Both the position numbers and the translations under genes were made by a program. Of a stretch of 64,000 nt of DNA, positions 1 through 9,082 are shown piece after piece. The DNA comes from Clostridiaceae bacterium. Its GTDB lineage: Bacteria; Bacillota; Clostridia; Lachnospirales; Lachnospiraceae. Position 1 is the stretch's first letter; every line of letters starts with the position of its first letter. The DNA lies in NCBI GenBank assembly GCA_902363735.1, contig CABJBA010000001.1, positions 310,001 to 374,000 on the forward strand. The letters are read 5' to 3'. The notes under the pieces are model-generated. The model was not told the origin of the DNA. It saw only the letters and a program-made list of their open reading frames with translations, and searched no databases.

Positions 1-991
1 TAAGCAGATAAGTGGCAGCCCTGACCACGGTCAGAAAGTTTCCGTAAAAGCTCTTCACCCTGCCCATGCTTTGAGGCGGATTTCCAAAGAAATACCGGTC
101 TTCCTTCTCCGCTAAATCACCAGGTAGAAATTCCGCTAAAAGACTTTTGCAGCCCACTGGCCCGCTTCCTGGACCTCCGCCTCCGTGAGGGGTGGAAAAG
201 GTTTTATGAAGATTTAAATGAACCACATCAAAGCCCATATCACCGGGTCTTACCATGCCCATAACAGCATTTAAATTGGCTCCGTCATAATAGGCCAGAC
301 CTCCTGCATCATGGATTATTTTTGTGATCTCCAATATGTTTTTATCAAAAAGCCCTAAGGTGTTGGGATTGGTCAGCATAAGACCTGCGGTGTCCTCTCC
401 CACTGCCTTTTTCAGTGCCTCCAAATCCACTCCTCCGTCTGATGCCGATGGAATGCTGACCACTGAGAACCCCACCATAGATGCGCTTGCAGGATTGGTT
501 CCATGAGCGGAATCCGGAACTATGATTTTAGTCCTCTTTTTATCGCCCCGGCTTTCATGGTACGACTTCATCAGCAATAGACCCACGAATTCCCCATGAG
601 CTCCTGCTGCCGGCTGAAATGTCATCCGGTCCATTCCCGTGATTTCACAAAGATACTGCTCTGCTGTTTTCAGCACCTCCAGACAGCCCTGGACCGTATG
701 CTCCGGCTGCAGCGGATGAATCTGGGCAAAACCGGGAAGTGAGGAAGTGTCTTCGTTGATCTTAGGGTTATATTTCATCGTACAGGAGCCCAAAGGATAA
801 AAACCGTCATTGACACCGTATGCCATTTTTGCAGTCTCTGTATAATGCCTGCTTATATCATTTTCAGACATCTGGGGCAGATGCAGACTTCTTTTTCTTA
901 AACTTCCTTCATCAGGCATGGTAACCGGAACATCGCACTCCGGCAAAATGCTTAAGCATCTTCCTTCCCGTCCCTTTTCAAATATCAGCAT
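1..991 (-). CDS. gcvPB: Glycine dehydrogenase (decarboxylating) subunit 2, C-terminus off the window
   Basis: Reading leftwards from an ATG at 991, the frame stays open to the window edge (about 330 residues of a usual 480-490), so the 3' end is missing. It is the PLP-binding half of the two-subunit P protein, which decarboxylates glycine and passes aminomethyl to lipoyl-GcvH. Visible motifs are [10 protein letters not shown] near residue 55, [11 protein letters not shown] in the middle, and [16 protein letters not shown], which contains the PLP-Schiff-base lysine, followed by KSFYGNF near the truncation. It starts 4 bp after the gcvPA stop, so it is the last gene seen in the riboswitch-controlled gcvT-gcvH-gcvPA-gcvPB operon. 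Identification is secure. Confidence 0.95.
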   Translation of the reverse strand, partial: MLIFEKGREGRCLSILPECDVPVTMPDEGSLRKRSLHLPQMSENDISRHYTETAKMAYGVNDGFYPLGSCTMKYNPKINEDTSSLPGFAQIHPLQPEHTVQGCLEVLKTAEQYLCEITGMDRMTFQPAAGAHGEFVGLLLMKSYHESRGDKKRTKIIVPDSAHGTNPASASMVGFSVVSIPSASDGGVDLEALKKAVGEDTAGLMLTNPNTLGLFDKNILEITKIIHDAGGLAYYDGANLNAVMGMVRPGDMGFDVVHLNLHKTFSTPHGGGGPGSGPVGCKSLLAEFLPGDLAEKEDRYFFGNPPQSMGRVKSFYGNFLTVVRAATYLL

Positions 992-995
992 ACTC

Positions 996-2315
996 TTACA
1001 CCTCCTTCAGAATGTCTATAACACGGTCAATGTCATCCTTTGCATTCAGTTCCGTACAGCACCATAATATTTGTCCGGCTCTTTCACCGGTTAAAGGATA
1101 TCCTCCGAGAATTCCCTGTTCCTCCAGCGCCCTCATCACATCTTCCGGGGCAGCCTTGGAGACAGTTACAAACTCATGGAAGAATTCCCCTTCATTTATA
1201 ACCGGATATCCGATGGATTCCAAACGGTCAGCCATATAATGAGCCTTTGACATGGACTGAACCGCTGCTTCTCTCAGCCCTTCCGGCCCCATTGCTGATA
1301 AATACACTGATACCGCCAGGGCGCAAAGGGCCTGATTGGAACAGATGTTGCTCAATGCTTTTTCTCTCCTGATGTGCTGTTCCCTGGCCTGAAGGGTCAG
1401 AACATACCCGGTCTTTCCGTTGGCGTCAACCGTTTCCCCGGCAATTCTTCCAGGCAGTTTCCGGGTCATCTCCCTGGTACAAGCCATAAACCCGATATAG
1501 GGTCCTCCAAATGACAGAGGAAGTCCTAGGGGCTGCCCTTCTCCAACCGCAATATCAGCACCGTACTCTCCCGGTGTCTTTAAAAGTGCCAGGGAAACAG
1601 GATTTACTCCCATAATATACTTTGCACCAGATTCCCTTGCTATGGTTCCGATCTCCTCTGCCGGCTCAAGGCTGCCGTAATAATTGGGATTTTGAATGTA
1701 AACACATGCAGTCCGGCTGTCCGTCTGTTCCCTTAAGAAATCTGCATCTGTAAGGCCGTCTTTTTCAGGAATGACGGCCAGCTCTATTCCATTTCCAAAG
1801 CAATATGTTTTTATAGTCTCCATAATCTGAGGATGAACCGCTGCGGAAACAAAGGCCTTATTCTTTTTCCTGTCTCTGCACATAGCCACAGCTTCTGCAG
1901 CCGCGGCAGCACCATCATACACGGAAGCGTTGGCTGCATCCATTCCCGTCAGTTCACAGATCATGGTCTGGTATTCAAATATGGAACGCAAAATCCCCTG
2001 GCTCAGTTCCGCCTGATAGGGAGTGTAAGCGGTATACAGGGTTTCTTTGGACAGCACACTTTTTACAACAGAAGGAATATAGTGCTTATAAGCACCTGCC
2101 CCTCTAAAAACCACCGGAAACACCTTATTCTTTGCTGCTATGCCTTCCATCTTCCTATACACTTCCAGTTCAGACATTCCCCGGGGAAGGTTTAATTCTC
2201 TGTTCAGCATGATCTCCTGGGGAAGCTGTTTAAAAAGATCTTCTATTTTCTCAACTCCAATAGCTGACAGCATTTCTTTTCTGTCCTGATCGGTTGCAGG
2301 TATAAATGAACCCAT
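996..2315 (-). CDS. gcvPA: Glycine dehydrogenase (decarboxylating) subunit 1
   Basis: This 439-residue protein is the N-terminal-half subunit of the split glycine decarboxylase (P protein). With GcvPB it forms the alpha2beta2 enzyme that releases CO2 from glycine. The family hallmarks are present: [26 protein letters not shown], a fold-type-I aminotransferase core, and the [17 protein letters not shown] and [10 protein letters not shown] segments. Length is normal for the family. The gene lies 15 bp after gcvH and 4 bp before gcvPB, consistent with one transcript driven from the glycine riboswitch. Nothing looks damaged. Confidence 0.96.
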   Translation of the reverse strand: MGSFIPATDQDRKEMLSAIGVEKIEDLFKQLPQEIMLNRELNLPRGMSELEVYRKMEGIAAKNKVFPVVFRGAGAYKHYIPSVVKSVLSKETLYTAYTPYQAELSQGILRSIFEYQTMICELTGMDAANASVYDGAAAAAEAVAMCRDRKKNKAFVSAAVHPQIMETIKTYCFGNGIELAVIPEKDGLTDADFLREQTDSRTACVYIQNPNYYGSLEPAEEIGTIARESGAKYIMGVNPVSLALLKTPGEYGADIAVGEGQPLGLPLSFGGPYIGFMACTREMTRKLPGRIAGETVDANGKTGYVLTLQAREQHIRREKALSNICSNQALCALAVSVYLSAMGPEGLREAAVQSMSKAHYMADRLESIGYPVINEGEFFHEFVTVSKAAPEDVMRALEEQGILGGYPLTGERAGQILWCCTELNAKDDIDRVIDILKEV

Positions 2316-2330
2316 AAGCGCACCTCCTCT

Positions 2331-2714
2331 TTATTCGATCTCGTTTTTTACAAATTCTTCGTACTCCTCAGGGCTTAAGAATTCTTCCTTATCCGAAATA
2401 TCAGTAATTTTTGCAAACCAGGCTTCGTAAGGGGCCTCATTGATAGTTTGAGGCGCACCGAGAAGCTCCTCATTAATTTCTGCCACAACTCCTGTTACAG
2501 GACAATACACATCGGAAACAGCTTTTACTGACTCCACATCGGCAAATGACTTGCCTGCTTCTGTTTCATCACCTTCCTCCGGAAGGTTCACAAATACAAG
2601 CTCTCCCAGTGTATGCTGGGCATAATCTGTAAGTCCCACCAAAGCAGTTGTCTCATCCTCAAACTTTACCCATTCATGTGTTTTTGTGTAAATCAGATTT
2701 TCCAATACCTTCAT
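2331..2714 (-). CDS. gcvH: Glycine cleavage system H protein
   Basis: A 127-residue lipoyl carrier that shuttles the aminomethyl group from P protein to T protein. The lipoylation motif [12 protein letters not shown] puts the modified lysine at residue 64. The N-terminal TKTHEWV signature and acidic C-terminus are typical, and the length matches the family. An AAAAGGAGA ribosome binding site precedes the ATG. It sits 75 bp after gcvT and 15 bp before gcvPA. No dihydrolipoamide dehydrogenase or lipoate ligase is visible here; these may lie beyond the left edge or elsewhere. Confidence 0.97.
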   Translation of the reverse strand: MKVLENLIYTKTHEWVKFEDETTALVGLTDYAQHTLGELVFVNLPEEGDETEAGKSFADVESVKAVSDVYCPVTGVVAEINEELLGAPQTINEAPYEAWFAKITDISDKEEFLSPEEYEEFVKNEIE

Positions 2715-2789
2715 AATTCCGTCTCCTTTTCACTGTGTTTTCCCTTACATTTTGCATAAATATGCCTGAAGGGTACTTTCTTAAATTAA

Positions 2790-3872
2790 TTATTTTGATT
2801 TTTTATAAAATGGAAGGGGCACGACTTCTGCCTCTACTTCTCTTCCTCTGACCATTACGGTTACCTTGGTACCCGCTGTTGTATATTCCTTATCCAAAAT
2901 AGCCATGGCAACCGGGTAGCCTAAGTAGGGACAGTGGGTTCCCGATGTGGTAAAACCGATCTTCTTCCCATTTGCAAGGACTTCCTCCTGTTCCCGTATG
3001 ATTCCCCGTCCGGTTACTTTTAAGCCCGCCCGCTTTCTGGTCAGGGAATCCTTATCCGGCAAATGATCTTTTCCTATGAAATCTTCCTTATGCATTTTTA
3101 CGGCAAATCCCAGGCCTATTTCCACAGGGTTGATTTCATCATTCATTTCATGACCGTAAAGGGGCATTCCAGCCTCCAGCCTTAAGGTATCTCTGGCTCC
3201 CAGCCCGCAGGGGATAAGACCATATTCTTTACCGGCGTCTAAAAGAGTTTCCCACATGGGTTCTGCATATTCATTGTCTATATAAAGTTCAAATCCGTCC
3301 TCACCCGTATACCCGGTTCTGGAAACAACACAGGAAATTCCGGCCACCTTTGCATCAAATACAGCATGATAATATTTTTCCGGAATATCTGTGGTCAGTT
3401 TTGTCAGAATTTGCTGGGCTTTAGGACCCTGTAAGGCTATTTGAGAAATCCGATGGGATATGTCTTCAAATACAACATCCCCTGACTGATGCTCCAGCAT
3501 CCACTGGTAGTCTTTATCCTTATTAGAGGCATTTACCACAATAAAATATTCCTCTTCATGTTTCTTATACACAATCAGATCATCTACCGTCCCTCCATAT
3601 TCATTGCACATAGGACTGTACCTTGCCTGCCCGGTCACCATATCAGTGAAATCATTTGTCAGAATCCACTGCAGGTTTTTTAATGCATCTTTCCCCCTGC
3701 AGATGATTTCTCCCATATGGGAAACGTCAAAAAGTCCGGCTCCCGTTCTTACTGCCATATGTTCCTTGATAATTCCCTGTTCATACTGGATGGGAAGGAG
3801 GTACCCGGCAAAAGGGACTATTTTGCCATGATACTTCAAATGCATTTCATAAAGCGGTGTTTTTAACTCCAT
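2790..3872 (-). CDS. gcvT: Aminomethyltransferase (glycine cleavage T protein)
   Basis: A 360-residue tetrahydrofolate-dependent aminomethyltransferase that releases ammonia and makes 5,10-methylene-THF. The N-terminal LKTPLYEMHLKYHGKIVPFAGY and FDVSHMGE signatures, the RTGYTGEDGFELY central motif and the C-terminal barrel are intact at the usual length. It is the first gene of the operon, directly behind a glycine riboswitch and its terminator, and the ATG follows an AAGGAGGAT ribosome binding site. By established GCS biochemistry the operon degrades glycine or, in some anaerobes, runs reductively; the sequence cannot decide the direction. Confidence 0.96.
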   Translation of the reverse strand: MELKTPLYEMHLKYHGKIVPFAGYLLPIQYEQGIIKEHMAVRTGAGLFDVSHMGEIICRGKDALKNLQWILTNDFTDMVTGQARYSPMCNEYGGTVDDLIVYKKHEEEYFIVVNASNKDKDYQWMLEHQSGDVVFEDISHRISQIALQGPKAQQILTKLTTDIPEKYYHAVFDAKVAGISCVVSRTGYTGEDGFELYIDNEYAEPMWETLLDAGKEYGLIPCGLGARDTLRLEAGMPLYGHEMNDEINPVEIGLGFAVKMHKEDFIGKDHLPDKDSLTRKRAGLKVTGRGIIREQEEVLANGKKIGFTTSGTHCPYLGYPVAMAILDKEYTTAGTKVTVMVRGREVEAEVVPLPFYKKSK

Positions 3873-3928
3873 ATCGTAATCCTCCTTGAAATTTATATAT
3901 AAATAGGAAAGTCCTCCATTTATCTAAC

Positions 3929-3977
3929 AAAAAGAGGCAGAAAAAAATATCCCTATAAGATATTCCTAACTGCCTCT
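3929..3977 (-). terminator. Riboswitch-controlled intrinsic terminator of the gcv operon
   Basis: On the minus strand CTGCCTC (3940-3934 side) pairs with GAGGCAG (3976-3970) around an A/T-rich loop and is followed by TTTTTG. The GAGG strand is also the 3' side of P1 of the second glycine aptamer, so aptamer folding and terminator folding exclude each other. That is the arrangement expected for glycine-induced read-through. Confidence 0.85.
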
Positions 3978-4103
3978 GTCCTTTTACCTGAAAGATTGAC
4001 TTCTTCGGTACATAAATGTTCTCCAGAGTTACGTCCAAATCCGATCCTTTTGCCTGAGAGTTTTCGCATTCCCCTTCGGCGGCATGTTTTCTGCTCTCTC
4101 TCG
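3972..4103 (-). promoter_or_regulatory. Tandem glycine riboswitch
   Basis: Both aptamers are recognisable on the minus strand. The first has the GAGAGAG 5' strand, GCCGAAGGGGAA, and CTCTCAGGCAAAAGGA. It is joined to the second (CTCTGGAGA, ACCGAAG, CTTTCAGGTAAAAGGACAGAG). CTCTG/CAGAG form P1 of aptamer two. The element sits directly upstream of gcvT and overlaps the terminator above, so it should be an ON switch in glycine. Confidence 0.95.
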
Positions 4104-4129
4104 AATTCTTCTTCCGTTATTTAATATTG

Positions 4130-4158
4130 ATATTATCAGACTACTTCAATCATGTCAA
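4130..4158 (-). promoter_or_regulatory. Sigma-A-type promoter of the gcv operon
   Basis: Minus strand TTGACA (4158-4153), a 17-bp spacer, then TAATAT (4135-4130). The predicted start lies about 20 nt before the glycine aptamer. Confidence 0.8.
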
Positions 4159-4321
4159 CCGCTTTTTTGCTCAATATTTTGTGACCTTTTTAACAATCAA
4201 AAAGTCTTAATTCAGTTGATTAATCAAGACTTCTGCTGCTCCTTTCAATTCCCAAAAACAGGCTGACCACACACAGCAGATTGACCATTCTGCGCAATAG
4301 ATTTCATATCCTGCGATTTTG

Positions 4322-4350
4322 TTGACACAACCGGAAAATGAATATAGAAT
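4322..4350 (+). promoter_or_regulatory. Promoter of the AraC-type regulator gene
   Basis: TTGACA (4322-4327), 17-bp spacer, TAGAAT (4345-4350). It leaves a very short leader before the AAGGAGGTGA ribosome binding site at 4358-4367. Confidence 0.7.
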
Positions 4351-4371
4351 TCAACATAAGGAGGTGATTAC

Positions 4372-5211
4372 TTGAAAGCTGCATTTTTATCAAGATTTTC
4401 AATCTATACCGGAGATTACAATTGTTTGTTCCGTAATTCCAATAATGAATTGACAGCCAAGCTGCATTATCACGACTTTTATGAAATAGTAATATATTTG
4501 GGATGTGCAGGTGTTTTTAAAATCAATGATAAAGAGTATGAAGTAACGCGGGGTGATATTGCCTTAATCAATATGTTCGATCCCCATACTCTGATTTACA
4601 ATAAAAACATGCCTTATGAACGGTTCAGTATCTGCATTGATCCTAATCTCTTGTTATCCTTTAATACCCCACATTCCAATCTGTTAAATATTTTCTCAAA
4701 AGAAAACAAAAACTATCCTGTATTTCATGTTGAGGACAAATTCTTTGAAAAATACTTAAATTTACTGGACATGTTCAGTAACGAAAAGCCTGAGTATGGG
4801 AAAGATATATTTGAAAAAGCTTTGATTCATCAACTGACTGCCTATTTGTTTAATGACTGTTACGACGGCATCCATTTTGATAACGCTGACTCCAGGCATA
4901 TTTCCGCTATTTCAGAACTGGTAAACTATATCAACGATCATCTTAACGAAGATTTATCGTTAAATAAGCTGGCCCGGAAAATAAACTACAGCGAATATTA
5001 TATGTGCAGAATTTTTAAGAAAGTCACAAATTCTACTTTAACAAATTATATCGTTGAAAAGAGAATCGAGCAGGCCTGCCGCTTGCTTAACAGCGGCATA
5101 CCGGTCAATAAAATTGCTGAAAAAGCAGGTTTTCACAATTATAGTTATTTCTACAAAACCTTTAAGAGACATACCGGTAAAAGCCCATCAGAATACAAAG
5201 AGCAGCAATGA
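4372..5211 (+). CDS. AraC-family transcriptional regulator, cupin-type sensor
   Basis: A 279-residue regulator with an N-terminal AraC cupin domain (HYHDFYEIVIYLGCAG, residues about 25-110) and two helix-turn-helix motifs at the C-terminus, ending GFHNYSYFYKTFKRHTGKSPSEYK. The start is TTG at 4372, chosen because a near-perfect AAGGAGGTGA sits 4-5 nt upstream and no ATG fits. It is transcribed divergently from the gcv operon across about 220 bp and has its own promoter. Its effector is unknown; the cupin implies a small carbohydrate or related ligand. Control of a neighbour is possible but not shown. Confidence 0.88.
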   Translation: MKAAFLSRFSIYTGDYNCLFRNSNNELTAKLHYHDFYEIVIYLGCAGVFKINDKEYEVTRGDIALINMFDPHTLIYNKNMPYERFSICIDPNLLLSFNTPHSNLLNIFSKENKNYPVFHVEDKFFEKYLNLLDMFSNEKPEYGKDIFEKALIHQLTAYLFNDCYDGIHFDNADSRHISAISELVNYINDHLNEDLSLNKLARKINYSEYYMCRIFKKVTNSTLTNYIVEKRIEQACRLLNSGIPVNKIAEKAGFHNYSYFYKTFKRHTGKSPSEYKEQQ

Positions 5212-5223
5212 TTTTTATACAAC

Positions 5224-5256
5224 AAAGGAGTCCCGCCAATATAAAGGGGCTCCTTT
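5224..5256. terminator. Bidirectional terminator between convergent genes
   Basis: AAAGGAGTCCC at 5224-5234 pairs with GGGGCTCCTTTT at 5245-5256. T-runs on the plus side and A-runs on the other suit both the AraC gene (plus) and the small gene ending at 5257 (minus). Confidence 0.75.
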
Positions 5257-5496
5257 TCATTTTTTCACGGGAACTAACGTTACCCCATCTATCTCCGGAT
5301 ATAAAGCCAGCCTCCCAAATTCCGGTATATCTATGGATATATACCCAACATCTTCGGCATTCTTTTCCTCCGCATCATTTAGTTGCTTTCCCCGGCAATC
5401 CGGAGAATTTAAAACAATTATTTCACCTGACTCCATAACATACACAATTCCCAGACCATTATCATAATAAGGTGTGGCTCCTTTTACGTTCTCCAT
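5257..5496 (-). CDS. Small hypothetical protein (79 aa)
   Basis: I do not recognise this 79-residue acidic protein. It begins MENVKGATPYYDNG, contains a GIVYVMESGEIIVLN stretch suggesting a small beta-rich fold, and ends VPVKK. It is supported as a real gene by an AAGGAGA ribosome binding site 6 nt before the ATG and by the shared terminator immediately past its stop. There is no signal peptide, membrane segment or cysteine cluster (one Cys only). It is transcribed alone towards the AraC gene, and no functional link is evident. Confidence 0.6.
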   Translation of the reverse strand: MENVKGATPYYDNGLGIVYVMESGEIIVLNSPDCRGKQLNDAEEKNAEDVGYISIDIPEFGRLALYPEIDGVTLVPVKK

Positions 5497-5643
5497 TATA
5501 TTCTCCTTTTTCTCTCAAAAAATTTCATTATATATGTTTAACTCTTTACATCTTCCATTTTACCCCGTCATACGCAATCCATCTATTTATAATCTTGCTC
5601 TAACCCTTTCCTATCCTGGCATAATATCCATAAACCTTTTCTA

Positions 5644-5692
5644 TATAAAAAAAGTACCTTGAACATGGATTTTTTCCATTCATCAAGATACT
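5644..5692 (-). terminator. Terminator of the B12-riboswitch ABC operon
   Basis: The minus strand reads GTATCTTGA-ATGGA, a loop of A residues, TCCAT-TCAAGGTAC, then seven T residues. It is 16 bp downstream of the last transporter gene. Confidence 0.85.
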
Positions 5693-5707
5693 CTTACCTG
5701 TATTTCT

Positions 5708-6376
5708 TCAAATTTTCCTAAGCATTCCTTCCTTTAATTCCAAAATTTCTTTCGAAAACCATGTTACAACCTCTGCATCATGGGAAATAAAAAGGAAAGA
5801 CAAACTCCGAACCTTCTGAATTTCTTTTAATATGTTGAGAATCTGGGCCTGTACAGAAATGTCCAGCATGGAAGTTGCCTCATCGAGAACAAGGACTTCC
5901 GGTTCCAGTAAAAGTGCCCGGCACAGGGCAGCCCTTTGAATTTCACCACCGCTCACCTGATAAGGATACCGCTCCAGAACAGACTCATTTAAATGAACCC
6001 CAAGAAGCAGACTTCCAATCTTTTCATTTAGCTCCGGTGTATTCAGACCATGAATAAAGGACGCTTCCCGAATGCTTTTCCCCAGCTTCCAGTTGGGATC
6101 AAAAAAGGATTCCGGATGTTGGGAAATGTACTGGACTTTACGGCGGTACTGCTTCATCTGCCTTTTATTGCCTGAATTTAGCTTACAGCCTTCATAATGG
6201 ATTTCCCCGCTATCCGCCTGCTCCAGGCAAAGCAAAATTCTTGCCAAAGTGCTTTTCCCGCAGCCGCTGGGCCCCACCAGTCCCAAGGAGTGGCCCTTTT
6301 GAATACTTAAACTCACGTCTTTCAGCACTTCACCGTTTCCCTTCCAGCTCTTTGAAATATTCTTCATTTCAAGCAT
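5708..6376 (-). CDS. ABC transporter ATPase, oligopeptide/nickel type, second NBD
   Basis: A 222-residue ATP-binding subunit. Walker A is GPSGCGKST (about residues 35-43), the signature is VSGGEIQRAALCRAL, and Walker B is VLVLDEATSMLD followed by the FISHD switch histidine. It is shorter than usual DppF/OppF proteins (about 320) because the C-terminal oligopeptide-family extension is absent, as in nickel-type NikE. It overlaps the preceding ATPase gene by 8 bp and closes the five-gene operon. With its partner it powers the two permeases at the cytoplasmic face. Operon control by a cobalamin riboswitch suggests a metal or B12-related substrate rather than bulk peptide. Confidence 0.9.
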   Translation of the reverse strand: MLEMKNISKSWKGNGEVLKDVSLSIQKGHSLGLVGPSGCGKSTLARILLCLEQADSGEIHYEGCKLNSGNKRQMKQYRRKVQYISQHPESFFDPNWKLGKSIREASFIHGLNTPELNEKIGSLLLGVHLNESVLERYPYQVSGGEIQRAALCRALLLEPEVLVLDEATSMLDISVQAQILNILKEIQKVRSLSFLFISHDAEVVTWFSKEILELKEGMLRKI

Positions 6377-7304
6377 ATAAAAAACACCTCACCATTCCAG
6401 ACTCATCCTTGTATATTTCCGGCCTTTTTTTCATGCATTTGGGCAATGTATAAGGACATCTTGGGGCAAACTTACAACCCTTCAGTTCTTCTCCCGGAGC
6501 CGGCGCCAGCCCCTTCATGGCATTCATTCCATTGGAAGGAAGAGAAGCAATTAACCCCTTTGTATAAGGGTGCCTGGGGCTTTTTATGACTGAATTTCCC
6601 TTTTCCACAATCTGTCCGCTGTACATGACAGCCACACTGTCACAAAGCGTTTCCGCCAGCACAATGTCATGGGTGATCATGAGCATTCCATTTGCATGAT
6701 GTTTTTTTACCTTTCTTAAAGTCTCATACATCTGCTCTCTCAATTTCTCATCCAGCCCCTTGGACGGTTCATCTGCCAGAATCCAGGAAGCTCCCGAAGC
6801 AATTCCCATTGCGGCCACCGTCCGCTGCTGCATTCCGCCGCTCAATTGAAAAGGATAGGATTTCAACACCCGGACAGCCTGCTCCCCAGAAAAACCAAAA
6901 TCCTCAAGCAGCCGTCTTGCATCAGCACTCCGGCAGGATTTTTCTCTGGTATTTAAACCCAGGGCTTCCATAAGCTGCCCCCCGGCTTTCCTTACAGGGT
7001 TTAAGGAATCCCCGGGATTTTGAGCAATCAGTCCGATTTTTCTGCCCCGGATCGTTCTCATTTGCCTAGGTGTGAGCTTAAGCAGATTATCTTCTCCCAG
7101 CCATATCTCTCCGGACACATGGGCGTAGGTTGGTAAAAGTCCCAGAACAGCCATTCCCAGCACCGACTTTCCGCATCCGCTTTCTCCGATAATCCCGGTG
7201 ATTTCCCCCGACTTAAAGGTGACTGAAACTTGGTCCACCGCATCTACGGCTCCGCCTTTTACCGGGAAACGAACCGCCAGATTTTCCAGCCTGATGTCTT
7301 CCAT
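6369..7304 (-). CDS. ABC transporter ATPase, oligopeptide/nickel type, first NBD
   Basis: A 311-residue ATPase of the DppD/OppD/NikD group. Walker A is GESGCGKSV, the signature LSGGMQQRTVAAMG, and Walker B WILADEPSKGLD with MITHDI after it. The C-terminal four-cysteine segment CKFAPRCPYTLPKCMKKRP...VRC, typical of oligopeptide ATPases and able to bind an Fe-S cluster in some members, is present. Stop and start codons overlap with both neighbours (8 bp downstream; 1 bp upstream as TAATG), which supports tight co-translation. Confidence 0.92.
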   Translation of the reverse strand: MEDIRLENLAVRFPVKGGAVDAVDQVSVTFKSGEITGIIGESGCGKSVLGMAVLGLLPTYAHVSGEIWLGEDNLLKLTPRQMRTIRGRKIGLIAQNPGDSLNPVRKAGGQLMEALGLNTREKSCRSADARRLLEDFGFSGEQAVRVLKSYPFQLSGGMQQRTVAAMGIASGASWILADEPSKGLDEKLREQMYETLRKVKKHHANGMLMITHDIVLAETLCDSVAVMYSGQIVEKGNSVIKSPRHPYTKGLIASLPSNGMNAMKGLAPAPGEELKGCKFAPRCPYTLPKCMKKRPEIYKDESGMVRCFLYA

Positions 7305-8134
7305 TACTGATACCCTCCTGCTTCCCCTTCTTTTTTATCGAATATATCACGAAGCATATCCCCAATAAGATTAATGGAAAAAAGCAGGAGTACCATGCAA
7401 ATTCCGGGTACCATAATCAAATGAGGGGCAGACCGGAAATTCATTCTGGCATCACTGATCATGACACTCCAGTCCGGAGCAGGGGGCTGTACGCCCAGTC
7501 CCAGAAAGCTTAAACCGGATATGGAAAGAATACATCTGCCGATTCTGGTTGTAAACAAAACAATGGTATTTCCTTTCATATTCGGTATGATGTGTTTCCA
7601 TATGATCGTCATATCCCCGGCCCCAAGGCATCTAAGGCCCTCGATAAAATTTTCTGTCTTCAGCTTCATGACCTCGGTTCTTATAATTCTGGCAAATCCT
7701 GTCCAGCTTGTGAGAATGAGGGCTATCATAAGACTTTTAAAGCTGGGACCCATAATTCCTGCAATTGCTATCATCAGACTGGTTCCCGGAAGCCCCTGGA
7801 AGATATTCAGGAAGACCATGAACGTTTCATCCGGAATTCCCCCATAATAGCCTGCCAGGGTCCCCACAGCCATACCAAACGCCATAGAACCTACCGTAGC
7901 CAGCAGGGCCAGCAGCATGGAGCTTCTTCCCCCGTAGAGTATTCTGCTGAACATGTCCCTTCCCAGAACATCGGTCCCCAAAAGATGCTCTCTGGAAGGA
8001 GGCTTTAAGCTCTGGGACATATCAATAGCTTCCGGGCTCACCGGAGCCAGAACCGGAGCCAATAGACTGAAGCCGATGATGATTGCCAGAATTACAATCC
8101 CCACCATGCCCGGTATTATATATTTTTTCTTCAT
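7304..8134 (-). CDS. ABC transporter permease, DppC/NikC type
   Basis: A 276-residue inner-membrane permease. It begins with one transmembrane helix (IIPGMVGIVILAIIIGFSLL), then has the HLLGTDVLGRDMFSRILYGGR periplasmic motif characteristic of DppC/NikC, and the five-helix BPD core with the EAA loop near LRCLGAGDMTIIWKHIIPN. It overlaps the DppB-type gene by 4 bp (ATGA) and the ATPase gene by 1 bp. It forms the heterodimeric channel with the next gene product. Confidence 0.93.
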   Translation of the reverse strand: MKKKYIIPGMVGIVILAIIIGFSLLAPVLAPVSPEAIDMSQSLKPPSREHLLGTDVLGRDMFSRILYGGRSSMLLALLATVGSMAFGMAVGTLAGYYGGIPDETFMVFLNIFQGLPGTSLMIAIAGIMGPSFKSLMIALILTSWTGFARIIRTEVMKLKTENFIEGLRCLGAGDMTIIWKHIIPNMKGNTIVLFTTRIGRCILSISGLSFLGLGVQPPAPDWSVMISDARMNFRSAPHLIMVPGICMVLLLFSINLIGDMLRDIFDKKEGEAGGYQ

Positions 8135-9072
8135 GATGCTCCTCTCAGCCTTATTTTAGGATTCAGCAGGCCGCAGAGCAAGTCAATGCCAAGGGATACC
8201 GCTACATAAATAATTCCTGAAAAAAGAACGTATCCCTGGATAACAGGATAATCCCTGGCATGTATGGCCTCCAGTGCATAACTGCCGATACCGGGAAGGG
8301 AAAAAACAGATTCAATAATTGCCGATCCGCCTAAGATTCCCCCCAGGTAATTTCCAAACAGGGTGATAACCGGAAGCACTGCATTGGGAAATCCGTGGCA
8401 GAAAAGCACCCGGATTCTCTTAATCCCCTTAGCATCTGCCGCCAGCATATATTGTTTCCCGAACTCCTCCAACAGAGAAGAACGCATCAGCCGCCCCGAC
8501 ATGGCAACAGTGGCACTGGCTGAGGTGACTGACGGCAGAATCATATGACGGATCCCACCTACTCCATTGGTAGGCAAAACTTTTAAATTTTCTCCAAATA
8601 CAATGATAAGCACAATTGCCAGCCAGAAGGAAGGAAAAGCCATCATCAGATTGGTGATGAATTTCAGCAGAACATCAGGACCTTTGTTGACAAATGCTGC
8701 CGAACACACTCCAAAAAGGATACCGAATATACAAACAAGCACCATTGTATATCCGGCAAGTGTCAGTGTCACCGGCAGGCGGCGAAAAAGCTCCCCTCTC
8801 ACCGATGTATGATCTGAATATGATTTCCCTAAATCTCCCCCCAGAACCTTTCCTGCCCAGTTAAAATACTGGACAGCTCCTGGCTGGTCAAGTCCCAGCT
8901 CCTGTCTTTTTTCCTCGAGAAGCTGGGGCGTGACCTCAGAAACACCGTCCCTTCCCAACGCCATAGCCGCAGGATCTCCCGGAGTGATAAGCCCCAGTAT
9001 AAAGGCAATAACTGATATTCCAATCAAAACCGGAATGACGGACAGAAGCCGTTTTCCTGCATATCGGATCAT
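8131..9072 (-). CDS. ABC transporter permease, DppB/NikB type
   Basis: A 313-residue permease with the family start YAGKRLLSVIPVLIGISVIAF, the LGLDQPGAVQYFNW segment, and six predicted transmembrane helices. The ATPase-coupling EAA loop is around YMLAADAKGIKRIRVLFCHG, and the C-terminus has SVFSLPGIGSYALEAIHARDYPVIQG. It is placed between the binding protein (10-bp gap) and the DppC partner (4-bp overlap). Length and motif order are typical. Confidence 0.93.
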   Translation of the reverse strand: MIRYAGKRLLSVIPVLIGISVIAFILGLITPGDPAAMALGRDGVSEVTPQLLEEKRQELGLDQPGAVQYFNWAGKVLGGDLGKSYSDHTSVRGELFRRLPVTLTLAGYTMVLVCIFGILFGVCSAAFVNKGPDVLLKFITNLMMAFPSFWLAIVLIIVFGENLKVLPTNGVGGIRHMILPSVTSASATVAMSGRLMRSSLLEEFGKQYMLAADAKGIKRIRVLFCHGFPNAVLPVITLFGNYLGGILGGSAIIESVFSLPGIGSYALEAIHARDYPVIQGYVLFSGIIYVAVSLGIDLLCGLLNPKIRLRGAS

Positions 9073-9082
9073 ATTCTTCTCC